A stretch of DNA of 64,000 nt from Nematostella vectensis (GCF_932526225.1 NC_064041.1:8182313-8246312); one strand, 5' to 3'; shown: positions 9,581 through 19,329, counted from the stretch's first letter. Notes: generated by a model from the sequence alone, not told the origin. Program-made: numbers and translations.

Positions 9581-9653
9581 GGGGGATTAGCTCAAATGGT
9601 AGAGCGCCCGCTTAGCATGCGGGAGGTACCGGGATCGATACCCGGATTCTCCA
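9581..9653 (+). tRNA. tRNA-Ala-AGC: tRNA-Ala (AGC), unit 13
   Basis: Class Ala-A, followed by CTTTTTTC. Confidence 0.97.
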
Positions 9654-9851
9654 GCTTTTTTCGCTTGGTAAAGAGAAATCCATTTTTTAGGCAATTTCGA
9701 CTAAGTTAGAGTGCAAGTAATGCCTATTGGAATAATAAAAAGCGTTTTAGAATTTGATTTTCAACCACCTCAGAAGACAGGTCTTATCAATCAAATCGAC
9801 ACGAATTTATTTTGTACTGTATCTGGAAATATTCTGCTGCTAAACAGGAAG

Positions 9852-9922
9852 GCACTGGTGGTTCAGTGGTAGAATTCTCGCATGCCACGCGGGAGGCCCG
9901 GGTTCGATTCCCGGCCAGTGCA
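9852..9922 (+). tRNA. tRNA-Gly-GCC: tRNA-Gly (GCC), unit 13, Gly-E
   Basis: Class Gly-E. Confidence 0.95.
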
Positions 9923-10086
9923 ATGTTTATTTTGTTTTTGGCTGGAAAACATCAAATGCAAATGTCAGTACCTATATTTTCTATGAAACTCCTGTGTTGT
10001 GTACTTAAATCGGTAAACTGCAAATTAAAAGCATAGCTTTAACACAAGAAACAAAACCGAATTTCCTCCCCAAGGCTTCAATCGTT

Positions 10087-10158
10087 AGCAGAGTGGCGCA
10101 GTGGAAGCGTGCTGGGCCCATAACCCAGAGGTCCGAGGATCGAAACCTTGCTCTGCTA
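10087..10158 (+). tRNA. tRNA-iMet-CAT: tRNA-iMet (CAT), unit 14
   Basis: Class iMet-A. Confidence 0.97.
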
Positions 10159-10412
10159 GAGGTGCGTCATTTTTTTGTCGCTGATATCAAGAAGAGAAAC
10201 AAAACATTAGCAATTGTATTCCAGCCAATAAAGATTGTGTTTGTACAAAATTTCAAAACTACTCGCGCAAAATTATAGACTCTATTGCAAGCTAAAAACT
10301 TTGTTTGATTGTTTTTAATGTGTCTTTATGATTTTGCGTTTGTATTTAAATATCCTGGAAAACAGTTCAGAATCAGCCATATGCAGCTTCATGTGGTTTA
10401 GTTCTGATTACT

Positions 10413-10485
10413 GGGGGATTAGCTCAAATGGTAGAGCGCCCGCTTAGCATGCGGGAGGTACCGGGATCGATACCCGGATTCTCCA
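10413..10485 (+). tRNA. tRNA-Ala-AGC: tRNA-Ala (AGC), unit 14
   Basis: Class Ala-A. Confidence 0.97.
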
Positions 10486-10683
10486 GATTTTTTCGCTTGG
10501 TAAAGAGAAATCCATTTTTTAGGCAATTTCGACTAAGTTAGAGTGCAAATAATGCCTATTGGAATAATAAAAAGTGTTTTAGAATTTGATTTTCAACCAC
10601 CTCAGAAGACAGGTCTTATCAATCAAATCGACACGAATTTATTTTGTACTGTATCTGTAAATATTCTTCTGCTAAACAGGAAG

Positions 10684-10732
10684 GCACTGGTGGTTCAGTG
10701 GTAGAATTCTTGCCTGCCACGCGGGAGGCCCG
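10684..10732 (+). pseudogene. Truncated tRNA-Gly, unit 14
   Basis: 49-nt fragment with the shared junction; the next iMet begins 27 bp later. Confidence 0.95.
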
Positions 10733-10759
10733 ATTTTCCTTCCAAAGGCTTCAATGGTT

Positions 10760-10831
10760 AGCAGAGTGGCGCAGTGGAAGCGTGCTGGGCCCATAACCCA
10801 GACGTCCGAGGATCGAAACCTTGCTCTGCTA
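10760..10831 (+). tRNA. tRNA-iMet-CAT: tRNA-iMet (CAT), unit 15
   Basis: Consensus stems, AGACGTC variable loop. Confidence 0.95.
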
Positions 10832-11083
10832 GAGGTGCGTCATTTTTTGGCGCTGAAATCAAGAAGATTTTCAAACACTAGCAATTGTATTCGAGCCAAA
10901 AAAGATTGTGTTTGTACAAAATTTCAAAACTACTCGCGCAAAATTATAGACTCTCTTGCAAGCTAAAAACTTTGTTTGATTGTTTTCAATGTGTCTTTAT
11001 GATTTTGCGTTTGTATTTAAATATCCTGGAAAACAGTTCAGAATCAGCCATATGCAGCTTCATGTGGTTTAGTTCTGATTACT

Positions 11084-11156
11084 GGGGTATTAGCTCAAAT
11101 GGTAGAGCGCCCGCTTAGCATGCGGGAGATACCGGGATCGATACCCGGATTCTCCA
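11084..11156 (+). tRNA. tRNA-Ala-AGC: tRNA-Ala (AGC), unit 15
   Basis: T5 faces U68 in the acceptor stem. A variable-loop G is A, which differs from the copy at 34745. Confidence 0.88.
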
Positions 11157-11354
11157 GATTTTTTCGATTCGTAAAGAGAAATCCATTTTTTAGGCAATTT
11201 CGACTAAGTTAGAGTGCAAATAATGCCTATTGGAATAATAAAAAGTGTTTTAGAATTTGATTTTCAACCACCTCAGAAGACAGGTCTTATCAATCAAATC
11301 GACACGAATTTATTTTGTACTGTATCTGGAAATATTGTGCTGCTAAACTATAAG

Positions 11355-11425
11355 GCACTGGTGGTTCAGTGGTAGAATTCTCGCCTGCCACGCGGGAGGC
11401 TCGGGTTCGATTCCCGGCCAGTGAA
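11355..11425 (+). tRNA. tRNA-Gly-GCC: tRNA-Gly (GCC), unit 15
   Basis: Class Gly-D. The 3' end reads GTGAA, an acceptor mismatch that is absent from the duplicate at 35016. Confidence 0.88.
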
Positions 11426-11589
11426 ATGTTTATTTTGTTTTTGGCTGGAAAACATCAAATGCAAATGTCAGTACCTTTATTTTCTATGAAACTCCTGTGT
11501 TGTGTACTTAAATCGGTAAACTGCAAATTAAAAGCACAGCTTTAACACTAGAAACAAAACCGAATTTCCTCCCCAAGGCTTCAATCGTT

Positions 11590-11661
11590 AGCAGAGTGGC
11601 GCAGTGGAAGCGTGCTGGGCCCATAACCCAGAGGTCCGAAGATCGAAACCTTGCTCTGCTA
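11590..11661 (+). tRNA. tRNA-iMet-CAT: tRNA-iMet (CAT), unit 16
   Basis: A52 faces C62 in the T stem (CGAAG), also touching the B box. Confidence 0.9.
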
Positions 11662-11917
11662 GAGGTGCGTCATTTTTTTGTCGCTGATATCAAGAAGAGA
11701 AACAAAACATTAGCAATTGTATTCGAGCCAATAAAGATTGTGTTTGTACAAAATTTCAAAACTACTCGCGCAAAATTATAGAGACTCTCTTGCAAGCTAA
11801 AAACTTTGTTTGATTGTTTTCAATGTGTCTTTATGATTTTGCGTTTGTATTTAAATATCCTGGAAAACAGTTCAGAATCAGCCATATGCAGCTTCATGTG
11901 GTTTAGTTCTGATTACT

Positions 11918-11990
11918 GGGGGATTAGCTCAAATGGTAGAGCGCCCGCTTAGCATGCGGGAGGTACCGGGATCGATACCCGGATTCTCCA
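11918..11990 (+). tRNA. tRNA-Ala-AGC: tRNA-Ala (AGC), unit 16
   Basis: Class Ala-A, with a T7 run downstream. Confidence 0.97.
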
Positions 11991-12188
11991 GCTTTTTTTG
12001 CTTGGTAAAAAGAAATCCATTTTTTAGGCAATTTCGACTAAGTTAGAGTGCAAATAATGCCTATTGGAATAATAAAAAGCGTTTTAGAATTTGATTTTCA
12101 ACCACCTCAGAAGACAGGTCTTATCAATCAAATCGACACGAATTTATTTTGTACTGTATCTGGAAATATTCTGCTGCTAAACAGGAAG

Positions 12189-12259
12189 GCACTGGTGGTT
12201 CAGTGGTAGAAATCTCGCCTGCCACGCGGGAGGCCCGGGTTCGATTCCCGGCCAGTGCA
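12189..12259 (+). tRNA. tRNA-Gly-GCC: tRNA-Gly (GCC), unit 16
   Basis: D stem reads GAAA instead of GAAT, so G10 loses its wobble partner; otherwise Gly-A. Confidence 0.92.
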
Positions 12260-12423
12260 ATGTTTATTTTGTTTTTGGCTGTAAAACATCAAATGCAAAT
12301 GTCAGTACCTATATTTTCTATGAAACTCCTGTGTTGTGTATTTAAATCGGTAAACTGCAATTTAAAAGCATAGCTTTAACACAAGAAACAAAACCGAATT
12401 TCCTCCCAAAGGCTTCAATCGTT

Positions 12424-12495
12424 AGCAGAGTGGCGCAGTGGAAGCGTGCTGGGCCCATAACCCAGAGGTCCGAGGATCGAAACCTTGCTCTGCTA
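12424..12495 (+). tRNA. tRNA-iMet-CAT: tRNA-iMet (CAT), unit 17
   Basis: Class iMet-A. Confidence 0.97.
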
Positions 12496-12749
12496 GAGGT
12501 GCGTCATTTTTTTGTCGCTGATATCAAGAAGAGAAACAAAACATTAGCAATTGTATTCGAGCCAATAAAGATTGTGTTTGTATAAAATTTCAAAACTACT
12601 CGCGCAAAATTATAGACTCTATTGCAAGCTAAAAACTTTGCTTGATTGTTTTTAATGTGTCTTTATGATTTTGCGTTTGTATTTAAATATCCTGGAAAAC
12701 AGTTCAGAATCAGCCATATGCAGCTTCATGTGGTTTAGTTCTGATTACT

Positions 12750-12822
12750 GGGGGATTAGCTCAAATGGTAGAGCGCCCGCTTAGCATGCGGGAGGTACCG
12801 GGATCGATACCCGGATTCTCCA
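12750..12822 (+). tRNA. tRNA-Ala-AGC: tRNA-Ala (AGC), unit 17
   Basis: Class Ala-A, with a T7 run immediately 3'. Confidence 0.97.
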
Positions 12823-13020
12823 GTTTTTTTCGCTTGGTAAAGAGAAATCCATTTTTTAGGCAATTTCGACTAAGTTAGAGTGCAAATAATGCCTATTGGA
12901 ATAATAAAAAGTGTTTTAGAATTTGATTTTCAACCACCTAAGAAGACAGGTCTTATCAATCAAATCGACACGAATTTATTTTGTACTGTATCTGGAAATA
13001 TTGTGCTGCTAAACTATAAG

Positions 13021-13091
13021 GCACTGGTGGTTCAGTGGTAGAATTCTCGCCTGCCACGCGGGAGGCTCGGGTTCGATTCCCGGCCAGTGCA
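13021..13091 (+). tRNA. tRNA-Gly-GCC: tRNA-Gly (GCC), unit 17, Gly-D
   Basis: Class Gly-D; the TATAAGGCACT leader replaces AGGAAGGCACT. Confidence 0.95.
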
Positions 13092-13255
13092 ATGTTTATT
13101 TTGTTTTTGGCTGGAAAACATCAAATGCAAATGTCAGTACCTATATTTTCTATTAAACTCCTGTGTTGTGTACTTAAATTGGTAAACTGCAAATTAAAAG
13201 CATAGCTTTAACACAAGAAACAAAACCGAATTTCCTCCTCAAGGCTTCAATGGTT

Positions 13256-13327
13256 AGATGAGTGGCGCAGTGGAAGCGTGCTGGGCCCATAACCCAGAGG
13301 TCCGAGGATCGAAACCTTGCTCTGAAA
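13256..13327 (+). tRNA. tRNA-iMet-like, unit 18, iMet-C
   Basis: Class iMet-C. Four acceptor pairs are lost, including A1:U72, the pair by which eIF2 recognises eukaryotic initiators. Anticodon arm, T arm and both boxes are intact, so it may be transcribed but is unlikely to initiate. Confidence 0.7.
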
Positions 13328-13583
13328 AAGGTGCGTCTTTTTTTTGTCGCTGATATCAAGAAGAGAAACAACACATTAGCAATTGTATTCGAGCCAATAA
13401 AGATTGTGTTTGTACAAAATTTCAAAACTACTCGCGCAAAATTATAGAGACTCTCTTGCAAGCTAAAAACTTTGTTTGATTGTTTTCAATGTGTCTTTAT
13501 GATTTTGCGTTTGTATTTAAATATCCTGGAAAACAGTTCAGAATCAGCCATATGCAGCTTCATGTGGTTTAGTTCTGATTACT

Positions 13584-13656
13584 GGGGGATTAGCTCAAAT
13601 GGTAGAGCGCCCGCTTAGCATGCGGGAGGTACCGGGATCGATACCCGGATTCTCCA
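13584..13656 (+). tRNA. tRNA-Ala-AGC: tRNA-Ala (AGC), unit 18
   Basis: Class Ala-A. Confidence 0.97.
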
Positions 13657-13854
13657 GCTTTTTTCGCTTGGTAAAGAGAAATCCATTTTTTAGGCAATTT
13701 CGACTAAGTTAGACTGCAAATAATGCCTATTGGAATAATAAAAAGTGTTTTAGAATTTGATTTTCAACCACCTCAGAAGACAGGTCTTATCAATCAAATC
13801 GACACGAATTTATTTTGTACTGTATCTGGAAATATTCTGCTGCTAAACAGGAAG

Positions 13855-13925
13855 GCACTGGTGGTTCAGTGGTAGAATTCTCGCCTGCCACGCGGGAGGC
13901 CCGGGTTCGATTCCCGGCCAGTGCA
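13855..13925 (+). tRNA. tRNA-Gly-GCC: tRNA-Gly (GCC), unit 18
   Basis: Class Gly-A. Confidence 0.98.
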
Positions 13926-14089
13926 ATGTTTATTTTGTTTTTGGCTGTAAAACATCAAATGCAAATGTCAGTACCTATATTTTCTATGAAACTCCTGTGT
14001 TGTGTATTTAAATCGGTAAACTGCAAATTAAAAGCATAGCTTTAACACAAGAAACAAAACCGAATTTCCTCCCCAAGGCTTCAATCGTT

Positions 14090-14161
14090 AGCAGAGTGGC
14101 GCAGTGGAAGCGTGCTGGGCCCATAACCCAGAGGTCCGAGGATCGAAACCTTGCTCTGCTA
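14090..14161 (+). tRNA. tRNA-iMet-CAT: tRNA-iMet (CAT), unit 19
   Basis: Class iMet-A. Confidence 0.97.
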
Positions 14162-14415
14162 GAGGTGCGTCATTTTTTTGTCGCTGATATCAAGAAGAGA
14201 AACAAAACATTAGCAATTGTATTCGAGCCAATAAAGATTGTGTTTGTACAAAATTTCAAAACTACTCGCGCAAAATTATAGACTCTATTGCAAGCTAAAA
14301 ACTTTGTTTGATTGTTTTTAATGTGTCTTTATGATTTTGCGTTTGTATTTAAATATCCTGGAAAACAGTTCAGAATCAGCCATATGCAGCTTCATGTGGT
14401 TTAGTTCTGATTACT

Positions 14416-14488
14416 GGGGGATTAGCTCAAATGGTAGAGCGCCCGCTTAGCATGCGGGAGGTACCGGGATCGATACCCGGATTCTCCA
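14416..14488 (+). tRNA. tRNA-Ala-AGC: tRNA-Ala (AGC), unit 19
   Basis: Class Ala-A. Confidence 0.97.
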
Positions 14489-14686
14489 GTTTTTTTCGCT
14501 TGGTAAAGAGAAATCCATTTTTTAGGCAATTTCGACTAAGTTAGAGTGCAAATAATGCCTATTGGAATAATAAAAAGTGTTTTAGAATTTGATTTTCAAC
14601 CACCTCAAAAGACAGGTCTTATCAATCAAATCGACACGAATTTATTTTGTACTGTATCTGGAAATATTGTGCTGCTAAACTATAAG

Positions 14687-14757
14687 GCACTGGTGGTTCA
14701 GTGGTAGAATTCTCGCCTGCCACGCGGGAGGCTCGGGTTCGATTCCCGGCCAGTGCA
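14687..14757 (+). tRNA. tRNA-Gly-GCC: tRNA-Gly (GCC), unit 19, Gly-D
   Basis: Class Gly-D. Confidence 0.95.
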
Positions 14758-14921
14758 ATGTTTATTTTGTTTTTGGCTGGAAAACATCAAATGCAAATGT
14801 CAGTACCTATATTTTCTATGAAACTCCTGTGTTGTGTACTTAAATTGGTAAACTGCAAATTAAAAGCATAGCTTTAACACAAGAAACAAAACCGAATTTC
14901 CTCCTCAAGGCTTCAATGGTT

Positions 14922-14993
14922 AGATGAGTGGCGCAGTGGAAGCGTGCTGGGCCCATAACCCAGAGGTCCGAGGATCGAAACCTTGCTCTGAAA
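14922..14993 (+). tRNA. tRNA-iMet-like, unit 20, iMet-C
   Basis: Class iMet-C with an otherwise consensus body. Confidence 0.7.
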
Positions 14994-15247
14994 AAGGTGC
15001 GTCTTTTTTTTGTCGCTGATATCAAGAAGAGAAACAAAACATTAGCAATTGTATTCGAGCCAATAAAGATTGTGTTTGTACAAAATTTCAAAACTACTCG
15101 CGCAAAATTATAGACTCTATTGCAAGCTAAAAACTTTGTTTGATTGTTTTTAATGTGTCTTTATGATTTTGCGTTTGTATTTAAATATCCTGGAAAACAG
15201 TTCAGAATCAGCCATATGCAGCTTCATGTGGTTTAGTTCTGATTACT

Positions 15248-15320
15248 GGGGGATTAGCTCAAATGGTAGAGCGCCCGCTTAGCATGCGGGAGGTACCGGG
15301 ATCGATACCCGGATTCTCCA
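15248..15320 (+). tRNA. tRNA-Ala-AGC: tRNA-Ala (AGC), unit 20
   Basis: Class Ala-A. Confidence 0.97.
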
Positions 15321-15518
15321 GTTTTTTTCGCTTGGTAAAGAGAAATCCATTTTTTAGGCAATTTCGACTAAGTTAGAGTGCAAATAATGCCTATTGGAAT
15401 AATAAAAAGTGTTTTAGAATTTGATTTTCAACCACCTCAAAAGACAGGTCTTATCAATCAAATCGACACGAATTTATTTTGTACTGTATCTGGAAATATT
15501 GTGCTGCTAAACTATAAG

Positions 15519-15589
15519 GCACTGGTGGTTCAGTGGTAGAATTCTCGCCTGCCACGCGGGAGGCTCGGGTTCGATTCCCGGCCAGTGCA
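15519..15589 (+). tRNA. tRNA-Gly-GCC: tRNA-Gly (GCC), unit 20, Gly-D
   Basis: Class Gly-D. Confidence 0.95.
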
Positions 15590-15753
15590 ATGTTTATTTT
15601 GTTTTTGGCTGGAAAACATCAAATGCAAATGTCAGTACCTATATTTTCTATGAAACTCCTGTGTTGTGTACTTAAATTGGTAAACTGCAAATTAAAAGCA
15701 TAGCTTTAACACAAGAAACAAAACCGAATTTCCTCCTCAAGGCTTCAATGGTT

Positions 15754-15825
15754 AGATGAGTGGCGCAGTGGAAGCGTGCTGGGCCCATAACCCAGAGGTC
15801 CGAGGATCGAAACCTTGCTCTGAAA
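15754..15825 (+). tRNA. tRNA-iMet-like, unit 21, iMet-C
   Basis: Class iMet-C; the spacer after it has AAAGTTTGTG where others have AAAGATTGTG. Confidence 0.7.
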
Positions 15826-16079
15826 AAGGTGCGTCTTTTTTTTGTCGCTGATATCAAGAAGAGAAACAACACATTAGCAATTGTATTCGAGCCAATAAAG
15901 TTTGTGTTTGTACAAAATTTCAAAACTACTCGCGCAAAATTATAGACTCTCTTGCAAGCTAAAAACTTTGTTTGATTGTTTTCAATGTGTCTTTATGATT
16001 TTGCGTTTGTATTTAAATATCCTGGAAAACAGTTGAGAATCAGCCATATGCAGCTTCATGTGGTTTAGTTCTGATTACT

Positions 16080-16152
16080 GGGGGATTAGCTCAAATGGTA
16101 GAGCGCCAGCTTAGCATGCGGGAGGTACCGGGATCGATACCCGGATTCTCCA
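16080..16152 (+). tRNA. tRNA-Ala-AGC: tRNA-Ala (AGC), unit 21
   Basis: A29 faces G41 (CCAGC), one anticodon-stem mismatch. Confidence 0.92.
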
Positions 16153-16350
16153 GATTTTTTCGCTTGGTAAAGAAAAATCCATTTTTTAGGCAATTTCGAC
16201 TAAGCTAGAGTGCAAATAATGCCTATTGGAATAATAAGAAGTGTTTTAGAATTTGATTTTCAACCACCTCAGAAAACAGGTCTTATCAATCAAATCGACA
16301 CGAATTTATTTTGTACTGTATCTGGAAATATTGTGCTGCTAAACAGGAAG

Positions 16351-16421
16351 GCATTGGTGGTTCAGTGGTAGAATTCTCGCCTGCCACGCGGGAGGCCCGG
16401 GTTCGATTCCCGGCCAGTGCA
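16351..16421 (+). tRNA. tRNA-Gly-GCC: tRNA-Gly (GCC), unit 21
   Basis: Starts GCATTGG; T4 makes a tolerated wobble with G69. Otherwise Gly-A. Confidence 0.96.
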
Positions 16422-16585
16422 ATGTTTATTTTGTTTTTGGCTGGAAAACATCAAATGCAAATGTCAGTACCTATATTTTCTATTAAACTCCTGTGTTGTG
16501 TACTTAAATCGGTAAACTGCAAATTAAAAGCATAGCTTTAACACAAGAAACAAAACCGAATTTCCTCCCCAAGGCTTCAATGGTT

Positions 16586-16657
16586 AGATGAGTGGCGCAG
16601 TGGAAGCGTGCTGGGCCCATAACCCAGAGGTCCGAGGATCGAAACCTTGCTCTGAAA
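16586..16657 (+). tRNA. tRNA-iMet-like, unit 22, iMet-C
   Basis: Class iMet-C, followed by a T9 run. Confidence 0.7.
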
Positions 16658-16912
16658 AAGGTGCGTCTTTTTTTTTGTCGCTGATATCAAGAAGAGAAAC
16701 AACACATTAGCAATTGTATTCGAGCCAATAAAGATTGTGTTTGTACAAAATTTCAAAACTACTCGCGCAAAATTATAGACTCTCTTGCAAGCTAAAAACT
16801 TTGTTTGATTGTTTTCAATGTGTCTTTATGATTTTGCGTTTGTATTTAAATATCCTGGAAAACAGTTCAGAATCAGCCATATGCAGCTTCATGTGGTTTA
16901 GTTCTGATTACT

Positions 16913-16985
16913 GGGGGATTAGCTCAAATGGTAGAGCGCCCGCTTAGCATGCGGGAGGTACCGGGATCGATACCCGGATTCTCCA
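16913..16985 (+). tRNA. tRNA-Ala-AGC: tRNA-Ala (AGC), unit 22
   Basis: Class Ala-A. Confidence 0.97.
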
Positions 16986-17183
16986 GCTTTTTTCGCTTGG
17001 TAAAGAGAAATCCATTTTTTAGGCAATTTCGACTAAGTTAGACTGCAAATAATGCCTATTGGAATAATAAAAAGCGTTTTAGAATTTGATTTTCAACCAC
17101 CTCAGAAGACAGGTCTTATCAATCAAATCCACACGAATTTATTTTGTACTGTATCTGGAAATATTCTGCTGCTAAACAGGAAG

Positions 17184-17254
17184 GCACTGGTGGTTCAGTG
17201 GTAGAATTCTCGCCTGCCACGCGGGAGGCCCGGGTTCGATTCCCGGCCAGTGCA
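17184..17254 (+). tRNA. tRNA-Gly-GCC: tRNA-Gly (GCC), unit 22
   Basis: Class Gly-A. Confidence 0.98.
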
Positions 17255-17418
17255 ATGTTTATTTTGTTTTTGGCTGGAAAACATCAAATGCAAATGTCAG
17301 TACCTATATTTTCTATGAAACTCCTGTGTTGTGTACTTAAATCGGTAAACTGCAAATTAAAAGCATAGCTTTAACACAAGAAATAAAACCGAATTTCCTC
17401 CCCAAGGCTTCAATCGTT

Positions 17419-17490
17419 AGCAGAGTGGCGCAGTGGAAGCGTGCTGGGCCCATAACCCAGATGTCCGAGGATCGAAACCTTGCTCTGCTA
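17419..17490 (+). tRNA. tRNA-iMet-CAT: tRNA-iMet (CAT), unit 23
   Basis: Consensus stems; the variable loop reads AGATGTC. Confidence 0.95.
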
Positions 17491-17744
17491 GAGGTGCGTC
17501 ATTTTTTTGTCGCTGATATCAAGAAGAGAAACAAAACATTAGCAATTGTATTCGAGCCAATAAAGATTGTGTTTGTACAAAATTTCAAAACTACTCGCGC
17601 AAAATTATAGACTCTATTGCAAGCTAAAAACTTTGTTTGATTGTTTTTAATGTGTCTTTATGATTTTGCGTTTGTATTTAAATATCCTGGAAAACAGTTC
17701 AGAATCAGCCATATGCAGCTTCATGTGGTTTAGTTCTGATTACT

Positions 17745-17817
17745 GGGGGATTAGCTCAAATGGTAGAGCGCCCGCTTAGCATGCGGGAGGTACCGGGATC
17801 GATACCCGGATTCTCCA
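17745..17817 (+). tRNA. tRNA-Ala-AGC: tRNA-Ala (AGC), unit 23
   Basis: Class Ala-A. Confidence 0.97.
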
Positions 17818-18015
17818 GATTTTTTCGCTTGGTAAAGAGAAATCTATTTTTTAGGCAATTTCGACTAAGTTAGAGTGCAAATACTGCCTATTGGAATAAT
17901 AAAAAGTGTTGTAGAATTTGATTTTCAACCACCTCAGAAGACAGGTCTTATCAATCAAATCGACACGAATTTATTTTGTACTGTATCTGTAAATATTCTT
18001 CTGCTAAACAGAAAG

Positions 18016-18064
18016 GCACTGGTGGTTCAGTGGTAGAATTCTTGCCTGCCACGCGGGAGGCCCG
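18016..18064 (+). pseudogene. Truncated tRNA-Gly, unit 23
   Basis: 49-nt fragment with the shared junction; the leader reads CAGAAAGGCACT. Confidence 0.95.
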
Positions 18065-18091
18065 ATTTTCCTTCCAAAGGCTTCAATGGTT

Positions 18092-18163
18092 AGCAGTGTG
18101 GCGCAGTGGAAGCGTGCTGGGCCCATATCCCAGACGTCCGAGGATCGAAACCTTGCTCTGCTA
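18092..18163 (+). tRNA. tRNA-iMet-CAT: tRNA-iMet (CAT), unit 24
   Basis: T6 faces U67 in the acceptor stem, the last anticodon-loop base is T (CCCATAT), and the variable loop is AGACGTC. Confidence 0.87.
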
Positions 18164-18415
18164 GAGGTGCGTCATTTTTTGGCGCTGAAATCAAGAAGAT
18201 TTTCAAACATTAGCAATTGTATTCGAGCCAAAAAAGATTGTGTTTGTACAAAATTTCAAAACTACTCGCGCAAAATTATAGACTCTCTTGCAAGCTAAAA
18301 ACTTTGTTTGATTGTTTTCAATGTGTCTTTATGATTTTGCGTTTGTATTTAAATATCCTGGAAAACAGTTCAGAATCAGCCATATGCAGCTTCATGTGGT
18401 TTAGTTCTGATTACT

Positions 18416-18488
18416 GGGGGATTAGCTCAAATGGTAGAGCGCCCGCTTAGCATGCGGGAGGTACCGGGATCGATACCCGGATTCTCCA
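18416..18488 (+). tRNA. tRNA-Ala-AGC: tRNA-Ala (AGC), unit 24
   Basis: Class Ala-A. Confidence 0.97.
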
Positions 18489-18686
18489 GATTTTTTCGCT
18501 TGGTAAAGAGAAATCCATTTTTTATGCAATTTCGACTAAATTAGAGTGCAAATACTGCCTATTGGAATAATAAAAAGTGTTTTAGGATTTGATTTTCAAC
18601 CACCTCAGAAGACAGGTCTTATCAATCAAATCGACACGAATTTATTTTGTACTGTATCTGGAAATATTCTGCTGCTAAACAGGAAG

Positions 18687-18757
18687 GCACTGGTGGTTCA
18701 GTGGTAGAATTCTCGCCTGCTACGCGGGAAGCCCGGGTTTGATTCCCGGCCAGTGCA
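18687..18757 (+). tRNA. tRNA-Gly-like with GCT anticodon, unit 24
   Basis: The body is tRNA-Gly, but the anticodon at 18719-18721 is GCT, which reads serine AGC/AGU codons. The invariant C56 is also T (GGTTTGATTCC), so the B box is damaged, and the variable loop reads AAGC. It could be a silent pseudogene or, if expressed, a tRNA that puts Gly at Ser codons. Confidence 0.88.
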
Positions 18758-18930
18758 ATGTTTTTATTTTGTTTTTGGCTGGAAAACATCAAATGCAAAT
18801 GTCAGTACCTATATTTTGTATGAAACTCCTGTGTTGTGTACTTAAATCGGTAAACTGCAAATTAAAAGCATAGCTTTAACACAAGAAACAAAACCGATTT
18901 TTCTTCCAAAGGCTTCAATGGTTAGCAGAG

Positions 18931-18941
18931 TGGCGCAGTGG
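18931..18941 (+). promoter_or_regulatory. A box of iMet gene (reference unit)
   Basis: TGGCGCAGTGG fits the Pol III A-box pattern TGGCNNAGTGG exactly. Confidence 0.93.
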
Positions 18942-18973
18942 AAGCGTGCTGGGCCCATAACCCAGAGGTCCGA

Positions 18974-18984
18974 GGATCGAAACC
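18974..18984 (+). promoter_or_regulatory. B box of iMet gene (reference unit)
   Basis: GGATCGAAACC is the initiator form of the B box GGTTCGANTCC, bound by TFIIIC. Confidence 0.92.
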
Positions 18985-19006
18985 TTGCTCTGCTAGAAGT
19001 GCGTCA

Positions 19007-19012
19007 TTTTTT
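19007..19012 (+). terminator. Pol III terminator after iMet (reference unit)
   Basis: T6 run 12 bp after the gene end. Other units carry T6 to T9 here. Confidence 0.85.
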
Positions 19013-19255
19013 GGCGCTGATATCAAGAAGATTTACAAACATTAGCAATTGTATTCGAGCCAAAAAAGATTGTGTTTGTACAAAATTTCAAAACTACTCG
19101 CGCAAAATTATAGAGACTCTCTTGCAAGTTAAAAACTTTGTTTGATTGTTTTCAATGTGTCTTTATGATTTTGCGTTTGTATTTAAATATCCTGGAAAAC
19201 AGTTCAGAACAGCCATATGCAGCTTCATGTGGTTTAGTTCTGATTACTGGGGGAT

Positions 19256-19267
19256 TAGCTCAAATGG
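19256..19267 (+). promoter_or_regulatory. A box of Ala gene (reference unit)
   Basis: TAGCTCAAATGG, a usual A-box form for tRNA-Ala. Confidence 0.9.
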
Positions 19268-19299
19268 TAGAGCGCCCGCTTAGCATGCGGGAGGTACCG

Positions 19300-19310
19300 G
19301 GATCGATACC
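19300..19310 (+). promoter_or_regulatory. B box of Ala gene (reference unit)
   Basis: GGATCGATACC. C56 of this core is lost in the Ala-A56 variants. Confidence 0.91.
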
Positions 19311-19323
19311 CGGATTCTCCAGA

Positions 19324-19329
19324 TTTTTT
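19324..19329 (+). terminator. Pol III terminator after Ala (reference unit)
   Basis: T6 directly after the gene. Units 11, 12, 26, 40, 41 and 55 have it interrupted by G. Confidence 0.87.

Larger units (their letters stand above)
18924..18995 (+). tRNA. tRNA-iMet-CAT: tRNA-iMet (CAT), unit 25, reference copy
   Basis: Initiator methionine tRNA, which carries the first Met to the ribosomal P site with eIF2. The 72-nt gene folds with a perfect 7-bp acceptor stem (AGCAGAG/CTCTGCT), GCGC D-stem start, anticodon stem CTGGG/CCCAG with three GC pairs next to the loop, loop CCCATAA, T stem CGAGG/CCTTG with GU and AU pairs, and T loop ATCGAAA. A1:U72, A54 and A60 in place of T54 and pyrimidine 60, and the three GC pairs mark it as initiator rather than elongator. 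There is no intron and no encoded CCA. The gene lies 253 bp before Ala, and T6 at 19007-19012 is the likely Pol III terminator. It follows the variant spacer CCGATTTTTCTTCC, the best candidate source of the truncated-Gly junction. Confidence 0.98.
19249..19321 (+). tRNA. tRNA-Ala-AGC: tRNA-Ala (AGC), unit 25, reference copy
   Basis: Alanine tRNA; anticodon AGC (34-36, inosine after editing) reads GCU, GCC and GCA. The 73-nt gene has acceptor GGGGGAT/ATTCTCC with G3:U70, the main identity element for alanyl-tRNA synthetase, and a G5:U68 wobble. The D stem is GCTC/GAGC, the anticodon stem CCCGC/GCGGG, the loop TTAGCAT, and the T stem CCGGG/CCCGG around ATCGATA. There is no intron. It sits between iMet and Gly in the same orientation, and a T6 run starts 3 bp after its end. 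A TATA-like ATTTAAATAT lies at 19181-19190, about 60 bp upstream, and recurs in the other units. Confidence 0.98.

Noticed and set aside
13174-13461. 83- and 95-codon frames on the minus strand over iMet-C units
   Set aside because: They are antisense to a tRNA gene and open only because the iMet-C change removed a stop. No family was recognised.
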